Assembly (NCBI GenBank): GCA_015852425.1
Contig: JAAAIG010000005.1
Location: 103,690 to 152,343, forward strand
From: Gryganskiella cystojenkinii
Taxonomy: Eukaryota; Mortierellomycota; Mortierellomycetes; Mortierellales; Mortierellaceae
Reading direction: 5' to 3'
Length of the DNA: 48,654 bases
The notes under the pieces were generated by a model. It worked only from the letters and a program-made list of their open reading frames with translations. It had not been told where the DNA came from and did no database searches. This document shows, one piece after another, positions 32,313 through 41,788 of this stretch (position 1 is its first letter; each line of letters opens with the position of its first letter). A program made the translations under genes and the position numbers.

Positions 32313-34465
32313 CTACTTGAACGAAGCCATATTCGGGTTGACAGTACGATCGAGCTGGATCAACTGTGCTGCAATCAGACTGTAGACGGTCTGAATGCCC
32401 GCAGACTGACTCTCGCCCAGTGACAAGGCTTCCTTGGCAATCCGATCCTTGAGTTCCGGTAATGGCACTGCTCCCCCAGCTTGATAGATGGTCTGCAAAG
32501 TACGAGCTGCCAAAACCGCATTGTGAGCTTGTGGGGGATCAAATTCTGGCGCTTGTGAATCCGCACAGCTTCCGATTAAAGTCTGGCTGATTTGTCTGTA
32601 AAGAAGATAAGTTTTTTTTGTATGGTTAGAGATGGTATTTTCAGAAGATTGTTCCGGTTCCGCCCAAGAACGTCATGGGTTCCTTACTGTATTACGTCCA
32701 GCTGGACGATATGACGCTGAGACCGCTCCAGGGAATCCAACAAAGGATCCAGTCGCTTGTGCGCTTCTCTTGCGCCCACAGGCTCAACCTCAGTGTCTCC
32801 CTCCTAGAAAAAAAAAACACAGGGACAGGGTAAGGCTTTATGAAAAAGACTTGATCGGGAGAAAAGAAAAGGCGACATTCATTCGAATACGGCGTTTTGT
32901 TTCTTCACTTACCATCTCCGCGACCTTTTCCCATAACCGCAAAAATTCGTCGAAATGCGGACTGGACTCTTCCACTGCGTTCTGATCGCTCGTCTGTTGA
33001 TTCGCCTCCAATTCCTCACACTCCCTCAGAAGTTGTTCATATCGAGCGGCTATTAGAGAGGAAGATATAGAGCACGTAAAAGAGAGAAGAGATTTGTTAA
33101 CAAGAGGTGAGAGTTAGTCCTGTCCTGTTTGCCCAGTGTGTAACAATGGACGGGGATGACTCACATTGTTCGGCCTCTCGATGTCTTTGATCCTGAAGTG
33201 TGTTTTCCAACCGCTCGATCTAAAGGACAGTCTGCATTAGATACCGAAAAGGGCCAAAACATAGCTTTTTTTCCCGCCAAAAGCGTCGCCTCGAAGTTTT
33301 AGATAGCAAAATCCTTGTCACTTCTTACCTCGACCTTGGATGCGGCAGCCTCTGCGTCTAACTCCAAATCCACGTTCATTGATGTGGGATCGTCTTCATC
33401 CATTGGCTCAGCTCCTGGGAAATCTGTCAGTTCATCCAGAGCTTGCTCCATCTCGTTCAACTACAAAACAAAACAAAAATGTAAGGTGTGTCATTATAAA
33501 GAGTTTGGAACAAATTTCTGTTGGTTCTTTCACTCGTCCGTGTTTGATCGTCAGTCGACTTTGTCAGCATCGTTACCTTCGCTCGCTTTTCGTTCAAGAG
33601 TTGTTCCAATGCAAAGATCTCGCCTTCTTCTCGCGTAATGTCGGCCAAGATAGCATCTCCTTCTTGTCGATTCGGATCCTGATGTTCACCTATTCCGTTT
33701 GCTCGTTGAAGCTAAAAATGTGGTGGATCGAGTATTTTTGGACCCCAAAAGTCAGTATGGAAATATCGGGGCCAATACACCTTCACGGCAAACTCTTTTG
33801 GTTGCTCCGTGAAATAACAAAAAAACATGCCTCGGTCAACTGTGCGGTCAACCCTGAGATTGACGAGAGGACATCTTCATGAGCCGCTGAAACATTCTCT
33901 AGTCTCGCTTGGCTTTCTTGGTTTTGGCTAGCGTGCCGGGAAGAAAAAAAGCTCATAAAGCGTCAGTGGTCTCGGTTTTTACAAGAGTCGAGCAAAAAAG
34001 CACACGCCATGAAAAAACAATCTCCTCTTCTTCCCCTACCAGATCTCATTCAAGGTCGTGGCGAGTTCCATGGCCGTCTCGAATTCGTCCGCACCCTCCT
34101 TTGTTCTGATACTATTATCAAAATGAGAAAAGATTGTAACAATAAGTTTACAGAGTTTCTGCACTCTTTTTGTGATCACGCCTTGCATGCCTTCAAGACT
34201 GCATTTCAAGAGATGAATAAGACCATCTCTCAGATTCTCCTCAATGTCATCCTGCTTAGCCTCCTTTTGTTCATGGCAACACATACTTGCGGATAGTATC
34301 GCTGCCATTGGCGGCAAACAAGTTTCGTTCGAATGGTTTCGCGCTCCGGACAGGGACTGCCTGGTTCTCAAGGAGTAATGCCGAGTACAATCGAGGTGCT
34401 GAAAAGTCTACGGCCGTCAACCGACGCGAAGAGTCCTCCAGGGCGGCAAGTTTCTCATCCAGCAT
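32313..34465 (-). CDS. Coiled-coil protein, possibly Spc34/DASH-like, nine exons
   Basis: Nine exons (34,465-34,287; 34,111-34,040; 33,927-33,831; 33,711-33,577; 33,460-33,329; 33,219-33,165; 33,049-32,913; 32,803-32,688; 32,595-32,313) join in frame to 401 residues. The N-terminus, LEDSSRRLTAVDFSAPRLYS then KPFERNLF, resembles the start of DASH subunit Spc34 (a hydrophobic-P-P-K/R-hydrophobic segment, then ERALF-like), a kinetochore-microtubule protein. A long acidic coiled coil follows (EIFALEQLLNEKRAK, IERLENTLQDQRHREAEQ, YEQLLRECEELEANQQ). The end, RTLQTIYQAGGAVPLPELKD and then IQTVYSLIAAQLIQLDRT, looks like a small winged-helix fold, which Spc34 does not have, and the protein is longer than Spc34. 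The identity is therefore uncertain; another kinetochore or coiled-coil family is possible. Intron 3 has a GC donor; the others are GT-AG. Confidence 0.6.
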
Positions 34466-34632
34466 TTCTTTTTCCCTGTTCTCGAATTTGTTGGAAATGT
34501 TTGGTGGATAGGTGAATAGAATGGTGAAAAAGTCAAAGTACAATCAAACAAAAAACGCGGCATTATGCAAACGAGATATATTACACGTGACTTTTATTTT
34601 TGGTGGCAAAAACTTTTTTTTCCTTTTGAGAT

Positions 34633-36354
34633 CTACTGAAGGAGAGATCCGCAATAACTTTGGTTGATCCTGGACGACAAAAGATTAACCAAGACTTTAT
34701 GCTTTTCTGGATCCGGATGGAGTTTGCCCCAGACCTGACTTAGACTCGGCCAGTGTTTAATCATCCAGGCCACATCCTTGACCTGGACCTTCACATCCTC
34801 ACAATCAAGGACGGAGAAATAACTCAGGCTCCGGAGAGTCTTCAATTTTCCCAAGCCACGAGAAAGCCGAAAGTTCAGATCGACACCGACATCAACATCG
34901 TTGCTGCTATTGCTGACAGTGTGGACCTGACCGTGGCGTTCCGGTTTCTTCTCTGGTCGGGACACATCCAGAGTCTCCAGGTATCTCAGGGTCGACAAGC
35001 GCTCAAAAATCATATCATGCGAACTCTTCTTGAACTTAACCGCGAAATGTAAGAGTAGAGACCGGAGATTATGACAGACCCAGGGTCGAGGGTCGTTTAG
35101 GATATCGGCGTCGCTAATCCTGGTCGCCGAAAACTCTTTCAAGTTCGGGATCGAACACAACATCTCCTGGATCAGAGATCCCGTCAGGAGTCGGCAATGC
35201 CGTAAATCCAGGGCCGTGATGGTCAAACAGTGACTCGGATGTTTTTGAATCATTCTCCAGGATGCCTCCCCAAACTCATGTCCCTTGGGTCCCTTGGGGT
35301 CATGAGATTCCCATCTGCCTAAGCCACGACGTTTCAAGGCCAGTCGTTGGAGAGGAACCCGCTCTCGGGTTTTGAGAAACGTCAAGAGATCCGCTTCCGT
35401 GTCCGCGTGGGAAACAATTTCCAGATCAACGAGATTCGGAAACTTTGGTGGGTCATGAACATAGTTGGGGCTGTCGATAGCCCTGTACTTGTTATTCCAT
35501 GTATAGTCCCAGTCCGTTTGCAAGAGCGCTGAAAGTGTGGCCATGAAGTTGGTGTCAACTCCGTAGCCATCGTTTTTCGTCCAGGCCAAAGATTGCAGCT
35601 CGGGGCATCGCCTGATCAACTCAATGACGTCCAGATTCGTCCCCCGAGGGATAGATTCTAACTGCAGGTGTTGAATCCCCATAGTTCGTTGCGCGTTTGG
35701 CGATATTGTCTCGCTACCACAGCTGCTGTTTACGCTTTCAGCGGTAGCACTATCAAATGCCAACAGCCCCTCTGTAAAACCTCCGCCTTCCCTCTCGTTA
35801 GGTACTTTAGCTAGGATCCGATGAAGACGCAAGGACCGTAATCTGGACCAGATCCCAAGGCAAAGTGGCCAATCCCAAGGGAGGATCTCCATATGAAACA
35901 TTGTCAGGTCCTGTAATCGGTGACAGTTGTCGAGAGCGGTCCAGAGTTCGAAGGGGACTGTAGTCACTCCAAGATATCCATTCCCTTGCGTAAAGTCCAG
36001 ACGAGTTAGAGTCCTACTACAGAGTTGAACGCGTTGTATGGTTTCGAGACCTGGAAGATGATTGAGCGTCAAGTTTGTTAGCCGTACAAAACGCAATCTT
36101 TGAGGGACGAATTGAAAGGAGCCCTTGCGACAGTCGAGTGCTAGGATCCATCGCTCGACTCTTGTAAGGGTCTGAGTCATCCAATAAAGTTCGGCTTTAG
36201 TGGGCCAACGGCGAATAATGGTGGAGCGCCAGAGCCATGGTTCGAATGATTCTTTCCATGCGCGACAAACGCGGAGACAGACTGCGAGAGAGTCTTTGGT
36301 CAAGAGTGCGGCGATCTCTTCTTGGATCTCGGGGAGGTCCAAGGCATAGATCAT
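34633..36354 (-). CDS. F-box/leucine-rich-repeat protein
   Basis: Single-exon gene, 573 residues from the chosen start. The F-box is at the N-terminus: YALDLPEIQEEIAALLTKDS, then CLRVCRAWKESFEPWLW. LRR-like segments follow (LRFVRLTNLTLNHLPGLE, NCHRLQDLTMFHMEIL, IWSRLRSLRLHRIL, RRCPELQSLAWTKND). The signature MLCSIPNLKEF then DILNDPRPWVCHNLRSL is shared with the F-box protein at 8,818, and the tail IKHWPSLSQVWGKLHPDPE matches the fragment near 10.5 kb. Expected role: substrate receptor of an SCF ubiquitin ligase, target unknown. The open frame extends upstream to ATG 36,435, but that codon overlaps a TATA box (TATAAAAT, 36,434-36,441), so transcription should begin after it; ATG 36,354 also puts the F-box at the usual position. 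A longer form with 27 extra residues cannot be excluded. It lies 168 bp upstream of the coiled-coil gene, same strand. Confidence 0.85.
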   Translation of the reverse strand: MIYALDLPEIQEEIAALLTKDSLAVCLRVCRAWKESFEPWLWRSTIIRRWPTKAELYWMTQTLTRVERWILALDCRKGSFQFVPQRLRFVRLTNLTLNHLPGLETIQRVQLCSRTLTRLDFTQGNGYLGVTTVPFELWTALDNCHRLQDLTMFHMEILPWDWPLCLGIWSRLRSLRLHRILAKVPNEREGGGFTEGLLAFDSATAESVNSSCGSETISPNAQRTMGIQHLQLESIPRGTNLDVIELIRRCPELQSLAWTKNDGYGVDTNFMATLSALLQTDWDYTWNNKYRAIDSPNYVHDPPKFPNLVDLEIVSHADTEADLLTFLKTRERVPLQRLALKRRGLGRWESHDPKGPKGHEFGEASWRMIQKHPSHCLTITALDLRHCRLLTGSLIQEMLCSIPNLKEFSATRISDADILNDPRPWVCHNLRSLLLHFAVKFKKSSHDMIFERLSTLRYLETLDVSRPEKKPERHGQVHTVSNSSNDVDVGVDLNFRLSRGLGKLKTLRSLSYFSVLDCEDVKVQVKDVAWMIKHWPSLSQVWGKLHPDPEKHKVLVNLLSSRINQSYCGSLLQ

Positions 36355-36433
36355 AATGGGGCTTTTGTGCGCAAATACAAGGCAGTAAGAATGCTCGAAG
36401 GATGGTGAAGGGATTGAATCGGAAGCGCGAACC

Positions 36434-36441
36434 ATTTTATA
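36434..36441 (-). promoter_or_regulatory. TATA box of the F-box gene
   Basis: TATAAAAT on the minus strand lies about 80 bp upstream of ATG 36,354 and overlaps the earlier ATG at 36,435. It decides the start used for the F-box gene. Confidence 0.5.
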
Positions 36442-36800
36442 CTGCTTCTCTACCACGTGTTTATTGAAACTCTAATTTTGCAGGGGGAAGAGGGAAAACA
36501 GGGCCCAAATACTGCGGTCCTGCGGCGGCCCTTGCCTGCGGCACTTTCGGACTCGAGCAAACCAGTCGTATGTCGACGACGTCCATACTATGAAGTCTCC
36601 ATATTCCCAATAAAAGGCAAGGCAAATGGTTCTGGATATGCACTTACTGCGGTACAATACTGCCGCTTTCCCTCCTCTGGACAATCGTGCACGACAGCAT
36701 AGGTCTTTGGGACCACCTGGTTCTTTTCCTTTGATATGCCTTTATTGTGGTTTTGTAATTCGTGCGATTGGGCTCGGTTTGCGTGTGGCAAAAAGTTCAA
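36442..36800. other. Intergenic between Pil1-like and F-box genes
   Basis: This holds the 3' flank of the Pil1-like gene and the upstream region of the F-box gene, both minus strand. Small open frames on either strand show no family resemblance. Confidence 0.55.
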
Positions 36801-39440
36801 CTAAAACTCGACTTTGTACGCGTGGTTATCTGACGGAGGCATGCTGTAACGACGAACCTCCCTGTCCCTTGGATCCGTATGCTCACTCTTCGAGTGAGCA
36901 TGACCTCTGTAGTCCGCTGCATCAGTCAGGTCACTCGACGAAGACTCTTGTTCGTAGGGGGTATAATAAAAGTCCTGAAACATCTTTTGCTGTTGCTTCT
37001 GTTCCTGAAGGAACTTCAGTCGCTGCTGTTGGAGCAAAGATCGGTTTGAAGACGTCGAGCTCTGGGAGAGAAGTTGCTGTTGCTGTTGTCCGTCACGTGG
37101 GGGTGGTGTCTGAGATTGTCTGTTCTTCTGTTTGGCCGCTTGGGGCACATAGGTGGTCGAGGGCTTGTAAGCCTGATAGGTTCCTGTTGCTGCTACACTT
37201 CCAGCTGTCCTCATAGGAGTTGGTGCCGCAGACAACGTCGAAGGTGAGAACCCAGAGGCAGGGACTGGCACCTGCGGCGAAGCAACTTGCAGGAATTGCA
37301 ACTCTGGAGAAGTTGGATACGGTGTGGAAGCGACCTGAAGGAACTGAAGTTCTGGTGAATTCGGAAAGGGTGAGTTGGGATTCAGCTGAAGGAGTTGCAT
37401 CAGCTGTTCCTGTTGCTTCTTCTTCAGATTCGTCACGATCTTTTGCTGTCGAACACCCTCCATCGAGGGGACCTCCGGCATAGGTACGAAGGCGACCGAA
37501 TAGTCGTCTTGTCCTAGATGTCCTCTAGCCTCTGCGCCCATGCTCTCAAGAGGAACCTCGGCATCGGGTCCACCACCCATACTTTCAAGTGGTCGCTCCG
37601 GATCAGCACCCATACTCTCCAGAGGAAGGGTCTTTGTCCTGGAGGTGGTAGATGCTCTCAGTGGTGCCGATTTCTTGGGGATATCGCCCATGCTCTCGAT
37701 CACTGAAGTCGAATCCTCCTTGTCCCTCTTCCCAAGCTCCTCGTCATTGGCCTTGGATTCATCCTGTGGTTCGGGTACTATCATTTGAGGACCACGCGGC
37801 ACTTTGGGGACTGCGGGGACTGGTGAAGCCTTCTTGGTCGAAGATGAGGCAGTTAAGGGGATCTTGACCGTCAATTTCTTGGTCAGCAGCTGTTGTGGGA
37901 CCACATCGCCTGACATCACAAAACGCAACTCTTCCTCAGTCAGGTTCAGGTCACTGAGATCCGTGAAATTTTCCGAAGCGGGTTTGGTTGTTTGTGTTGA
38001 TGTTGGTGTTGGTGTCGGTGTTGAGCTTTCTAGGCTAAGCTCCATCGCTTTCTTGAGCTCAAGCTCTTCCTGCCGGCGCAGAGATTCTTCTTTGGAAATA
38101 TGCTCTCCTGCACTACCATCGTCACTATGTCCGCTCCTGGTACTACTGTAACTCGCGGTTCTTGGTGGCAGAGGTGGAGCGTCCGGAAGGTCCTTTGCCA
38201 AGTGGGTGGGGGTAGAGGAGACAATCGTTCTCAACGACTCTGTATCGTTATCGGCGACACTGACTACAGAGGGTGATGGTGGGTGGACGACGATCGTCTG
38301 GGGGTTGAGGTTGACGTGTTGACTCCAGTTCTCTAGTGCAATGCGTGCCTCCATCAAGATCTCCTCGGTTGCTTCGCCTGTTATTAAAAAAAATTGACGG
38401 AAGACGATGAAATGAGTTTAAAAACATACACGCGCGCACAAAAGCAAAGTGTCTGCAATTCATTGAAAATGCCTTCCGGTGCAACAATTTACCATCGTCG
38501 GGGGAATCCCCTCCACCATTGACATGAATATGTTCCAAGAGCTGCTTGCCATGTTCTCCAATGATCTGCATCTTCTTGCCGAGTTCGATAAGGGCGTTCA
38601 GCTGTCCAGTATAGGCATCCTTAATAAGATGTCGCTTCATCTGCTGGAGTTCAGTTTCGGCCGGCTCATCTTCTTTTTGAATCTTTTCCAGTTCCTTTTG
38701 CATTAGGATCGCTTTGGCAGATCGCAAACGACTCTTGGAGGCCTCTACAATCTTGGCCTGGAGGTCGTTCTGACGTCGCCCCATCTCGCAAAGGGTGTCG
38801 TCTTTGGTCCTCAGATATTTAATACGTTCCCGAAACTGTTCGTATTGATTTCCAAAACAGAGTTCATAGTCGCTAATCTTGCGAATCAAAAGGTTGAGCT
38901 TCAACAGGACATCCTTTGCAAAAGCGAATAAATAGAAATAAAAAAAAGGGCATAAGTAACCGCCTTTGTTGTTCTCAGCATATAGAAAGTCAATCATCTT
39001 GGTTCTTACCTCGAGATCCTCGGTCTATTGCATTCAAAAATAGAGCAAAAAAAGTGCTGGTGTTAAAAGGGAAAGGATGCTTAGGTACAGCAACAAAAAA
39101 AAAAAAAATGTGGCTATGCAATATGCAAGGAGCCATCACGTCTATTCTTCCGCCAAGGCCGTCAGGGCCAAGGAAGAGAATATGTCTCAGTGAACGCGTC
39201 CTTCTCGTGTGGAAGTGATGATGTTCATGGGAATGAAAAGATTAAGTAATTTACCTGAGATTTGCCCCAAATCATCATGTGCTTGCATTCCTCGACACGA
39301 ACTTTAGATACCACGGACAGACCATCGACCAGTCGTCGCTGTTCAAGAATAGCATTGGTCAATGGAGACATGAATGAGCCTGCGGCTTGTCTTGCTCCCT
39401 CGTGGTAAAGGGACCGTATATTGAGCAAGTCCATCGTCAT
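36801..39440 (-). CDS. PIL1: Eisosome core protein, Pil1/Lsp1-like, with long C-terminal extension
   Basis: Eisosome proteins form BAR-domain half-cylinders under furrows of the fungal plasma membrane, bind PI(4,5)P2 and organise sphingolipid and nutrient-transporter signalling. Four exons (39,440-39,255; 39,024-39,010; 38,913-38,493; 38,377-36,801) join to 732 residues. The Pil1-type BAR region covers about 1-228: EQRRLVDGLSVVSKVRVEEC, KHMMIWGKSQ, the microexon TEDLE, LLKLNLLIRKISDYELCFGN, QYEQFRERIKYLRTKDD, YTGQLNALIELGKKMQIIGE, HGKQLLEHI and ARIALENWSQHV. The helix order and the W-G-containing loop fit Pil1. Yeast Pil1 is about 340 residues; here an extra 500 or so disordered residues follow, Q/P/S-rich, with four ESMG repeats and a duplicated SPELQFLQVAS. 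Phosphorylation-type Ser/Thr-Pro sites are common, which in yeast Pil1 is how Pkh kinases regulate assembly. Confidence 0.85.
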
Positions 39441-39799
39441 GAGTCTTGTAGACGCGTGTCAAAGAGCTGTAGGTAAATGAGAAGAGTGTGGAAGAGGAGA
39501 GGGGGAGAATGAGGATGAAAGATGCTCCAAAATAAAGAAAAGAAGAAAAAAACAAAAAAAAGAAGTAAAGCTCTTTTCTTTGGCTCTCTTTTTACCTTTT
39601 TCCCCCTTCAGACAGTCCAACTGCCACAGCCCCGATTTGCACCAATGGTCTTTTGGTGCTTAGTAGTGCCCTGAAGTCACACAACCACATCCATCAGACC
39701 AAAACAAAAAAAAAAGACCGTTCAGGTCTATTTGCTCACACCAGTGCTGAAGTGTTTATTACCCTCGCGGACGAGTCTGGATCCTGAGGATTGGCGTCT
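39441..39799 (-). promoter_or_regulatory. Upstream region of the Pil1-like gene
   Basis: This 359-bp gap lies between the Pil1-like start and the end of the DNAJC17-like gene. It includes an inverted repeat, GCACCAA (39,639-39,645) and TTGGTGC (39,653-39,659) with a 7-base loop, about 200 bp before the start codon. No open frame of interest is present. Confidence 0.5.
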
Positions 39800-41465
39800 T
39801 TACGCTTTATCTTTTGCTTGCTGTGCCTGAAGACGCTCGTCTTCTTCCCTGTCCATCCTCAGCATTTCCTCCGCAAGTCGTTTTCGTTCATTATCTTTAC
39901 TCCTCATCCGTGCCAATGTTGCAGCTTCGTAGTCGTCCACTGGAGGCAATTCACGCGACATGTTGAACGAGGGGATAGCTCCAAATGAGGGAATCTGGCC
40001 AAGATAATAATAAGAGGAGAAAGCAACAATGTTAGTCAACAGTACAAAGTTATGACAATTTGAAGAAAAAACCTTTCGGAGTGTACGAGGAAAAGTTGTC
40101 AAAATTACCGAGGTTGCAGGAGGTCCAAAACTACGGCCACTACCGAATGCAGGAGTCGAGAATGCTGGCTTGAAACCAGACGTGTTGAACGCAGACTTGA
40201 CCGACCTTGAAGATCCAGAGTCGGACATGGATGGCGAAGGCGACGTGGGTGTTGTTGATCTACTAGTACTCTTGGCACGTAAATAAGTCACAGCGGCGGG
40301 TTCCTCCTTGCCAGCCCATCCTATCGTAAACTGTGCGAGATCTTCCTGCCCTTGCTCCTGAGCTCTCATGACGGAATACTAATATGGGGTATAAATAACA
40401 AGAAAACAGGTCACAGCGTTAGTGGTCACTCATTAGACCATGACCAACGCTCACTAAAGTACCTTTGTCTCAAGGCAAGCGTAAATGTATCCAGTATCTT
40501 ACCGCCCCAGTGAGTTCGCTGAAGGCGACCACTGCCTTTCCTTGCTTCCGAGATAGACAGGAGTCAACAGATCCAAACTTCTCAAAAATACTCTTCAATT
40601 CTTCCGTCTCGTACGTGTGCTTCTTTTTGCTCCATGTCACTGTCAATGTGCAATCCAGAGACTGGACTTCCTCTATTAAAACCATGAAGGGTCAGAAAAA
40701 CGGGTAGATATTAGTATATGACTCTCATAAATCCTGATGGCAATCGACATCGTAGCAATAGCGACATACGATCAACGGCTGCCCTCCTAGATGCTTCCAT
40801 TGCCTCTGAGAGTACATCTGCTTCACGCAAAAGTTCCGCCTCTCGTTCTTCCCGCAGTCTGATATTCTCTTTTTTCAACCGGTCCATCTAAGAGCCGGGC
40901 AGGTGAAGCAAAAAAAAAAATGGAATTGGTCAGCATACAGTATGTCTTTGGGGTAAGCTTTCTTTCAAAAGTTGAAATTCAATAAATCGTTGTTTGCTTT
41001 CCATACCTCATACTGCATGCGCATGGCTGCAGTTTTCTCATCCTGCTGCTGTTTCTTGGACGCATTTTCTCTCATCTCCAGATCCTCCTTCATCTTTTTT
41101 CTTGTTGAATCATATCGGTCTGTCCGCTCCTTAGCCTGGACTTTGACGTTTAAGAGGTTGTCGAACGCAGCACGAGCTGCTGGATCGAGCAACAGGTCGT
41201 ACGCCTGAGAGAGCTCGTGGAAGACCTTGGCTATTGGTGATATAAAGAGAATAAGTAGTTAGCTCCCACAAGCTCTTTGTCCAGAAGAGAGTCTCTTTGG
41301 TTGCGCTTCCTCGGTCGGAGTGGTCGCTTTACCTGCATCAGGAGAGGGATTCTTGTCCGGGTGGACCTTCAATGCTTTCTTCCTGTAAGCCTTTGTGATC
41401 TCCTTGGTGGTGGCGGTCCTTGCAACGCCCAGTACGGCATACCAGTCCTGCTGTTCTTCTGCCAT
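39800..41465 (-). CDS. J-domain and RRM splicing factor, DNAJC17/Cwf23-like
   Basis: Six exons (41,465-41,333; 41,230-41,007; 40,887-40,770; 40,672-40,503; 40,378-40,109; 39,994-39,800) join in frame to 369 residues. The J domain opens the protein: [20 protein letters not shown], then [18 protein letters not shown] with the invariant HPD, then [21 protein letters not shown] coiled coil follows (about 75-155: [18 protein letters not shown]), then an RRM at about 160-230: [30 protein letters not shown] and [14 protein letters not shown] domain, coiled coil, RRM in that order is diagnostic for DNAJC17 and its fungal relatives such as Cwf23, which associate with the spliceosome. The C-terminal third is S/F-rich and ends in a charged helix ([19 protein letters not shown]). 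It is transcribed divergently from VPS51. Confidence 0.92.
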
Positions 41466-41788
41466 GGTCTAATGTTGCGAACCGCTGTGATGTTGATTGG
41501 AAAAAAGAGTTTTGAATGAAAGAAGAATCAATCCCTGTTTGGGCGCAGTGTCAAAAGGTCGGCCCTGAGTGGCTTTGACGCAACGATGGAAATGAAAAGA
41601 CAGTCCGCGGCGAGTGCTTCTTTGACGGAGAGCGACATGCTCTCGTCATCTATTGGAATTACTTTCTTTCTCTCGGTTCTTCATCCTTTCTTGGCTCTTT
41701 AGGACGCGACAAAACTTGTCTTTCAACACCATTTATCCCTGTCAGCACCTCGTGGATTCCAACTCACATCACAACTTCACAAGGGAAC
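41466..41788. promoter_or_regulatory. Bidirectional promoter, DNAJC17-like and VPS51
   Basis: Only 323 bp separate two start codons read in opposite directions, so the promoters must share this interval. The VPS51 side is CT-rich. I recognise no specific site. Confidence 0.6.

Noticed and set aside
36355..36435. ATG 36,435 as start of the third F-box gene
   Set aside because: It overlaps the TATA box, and the F-box would begin unusually late.
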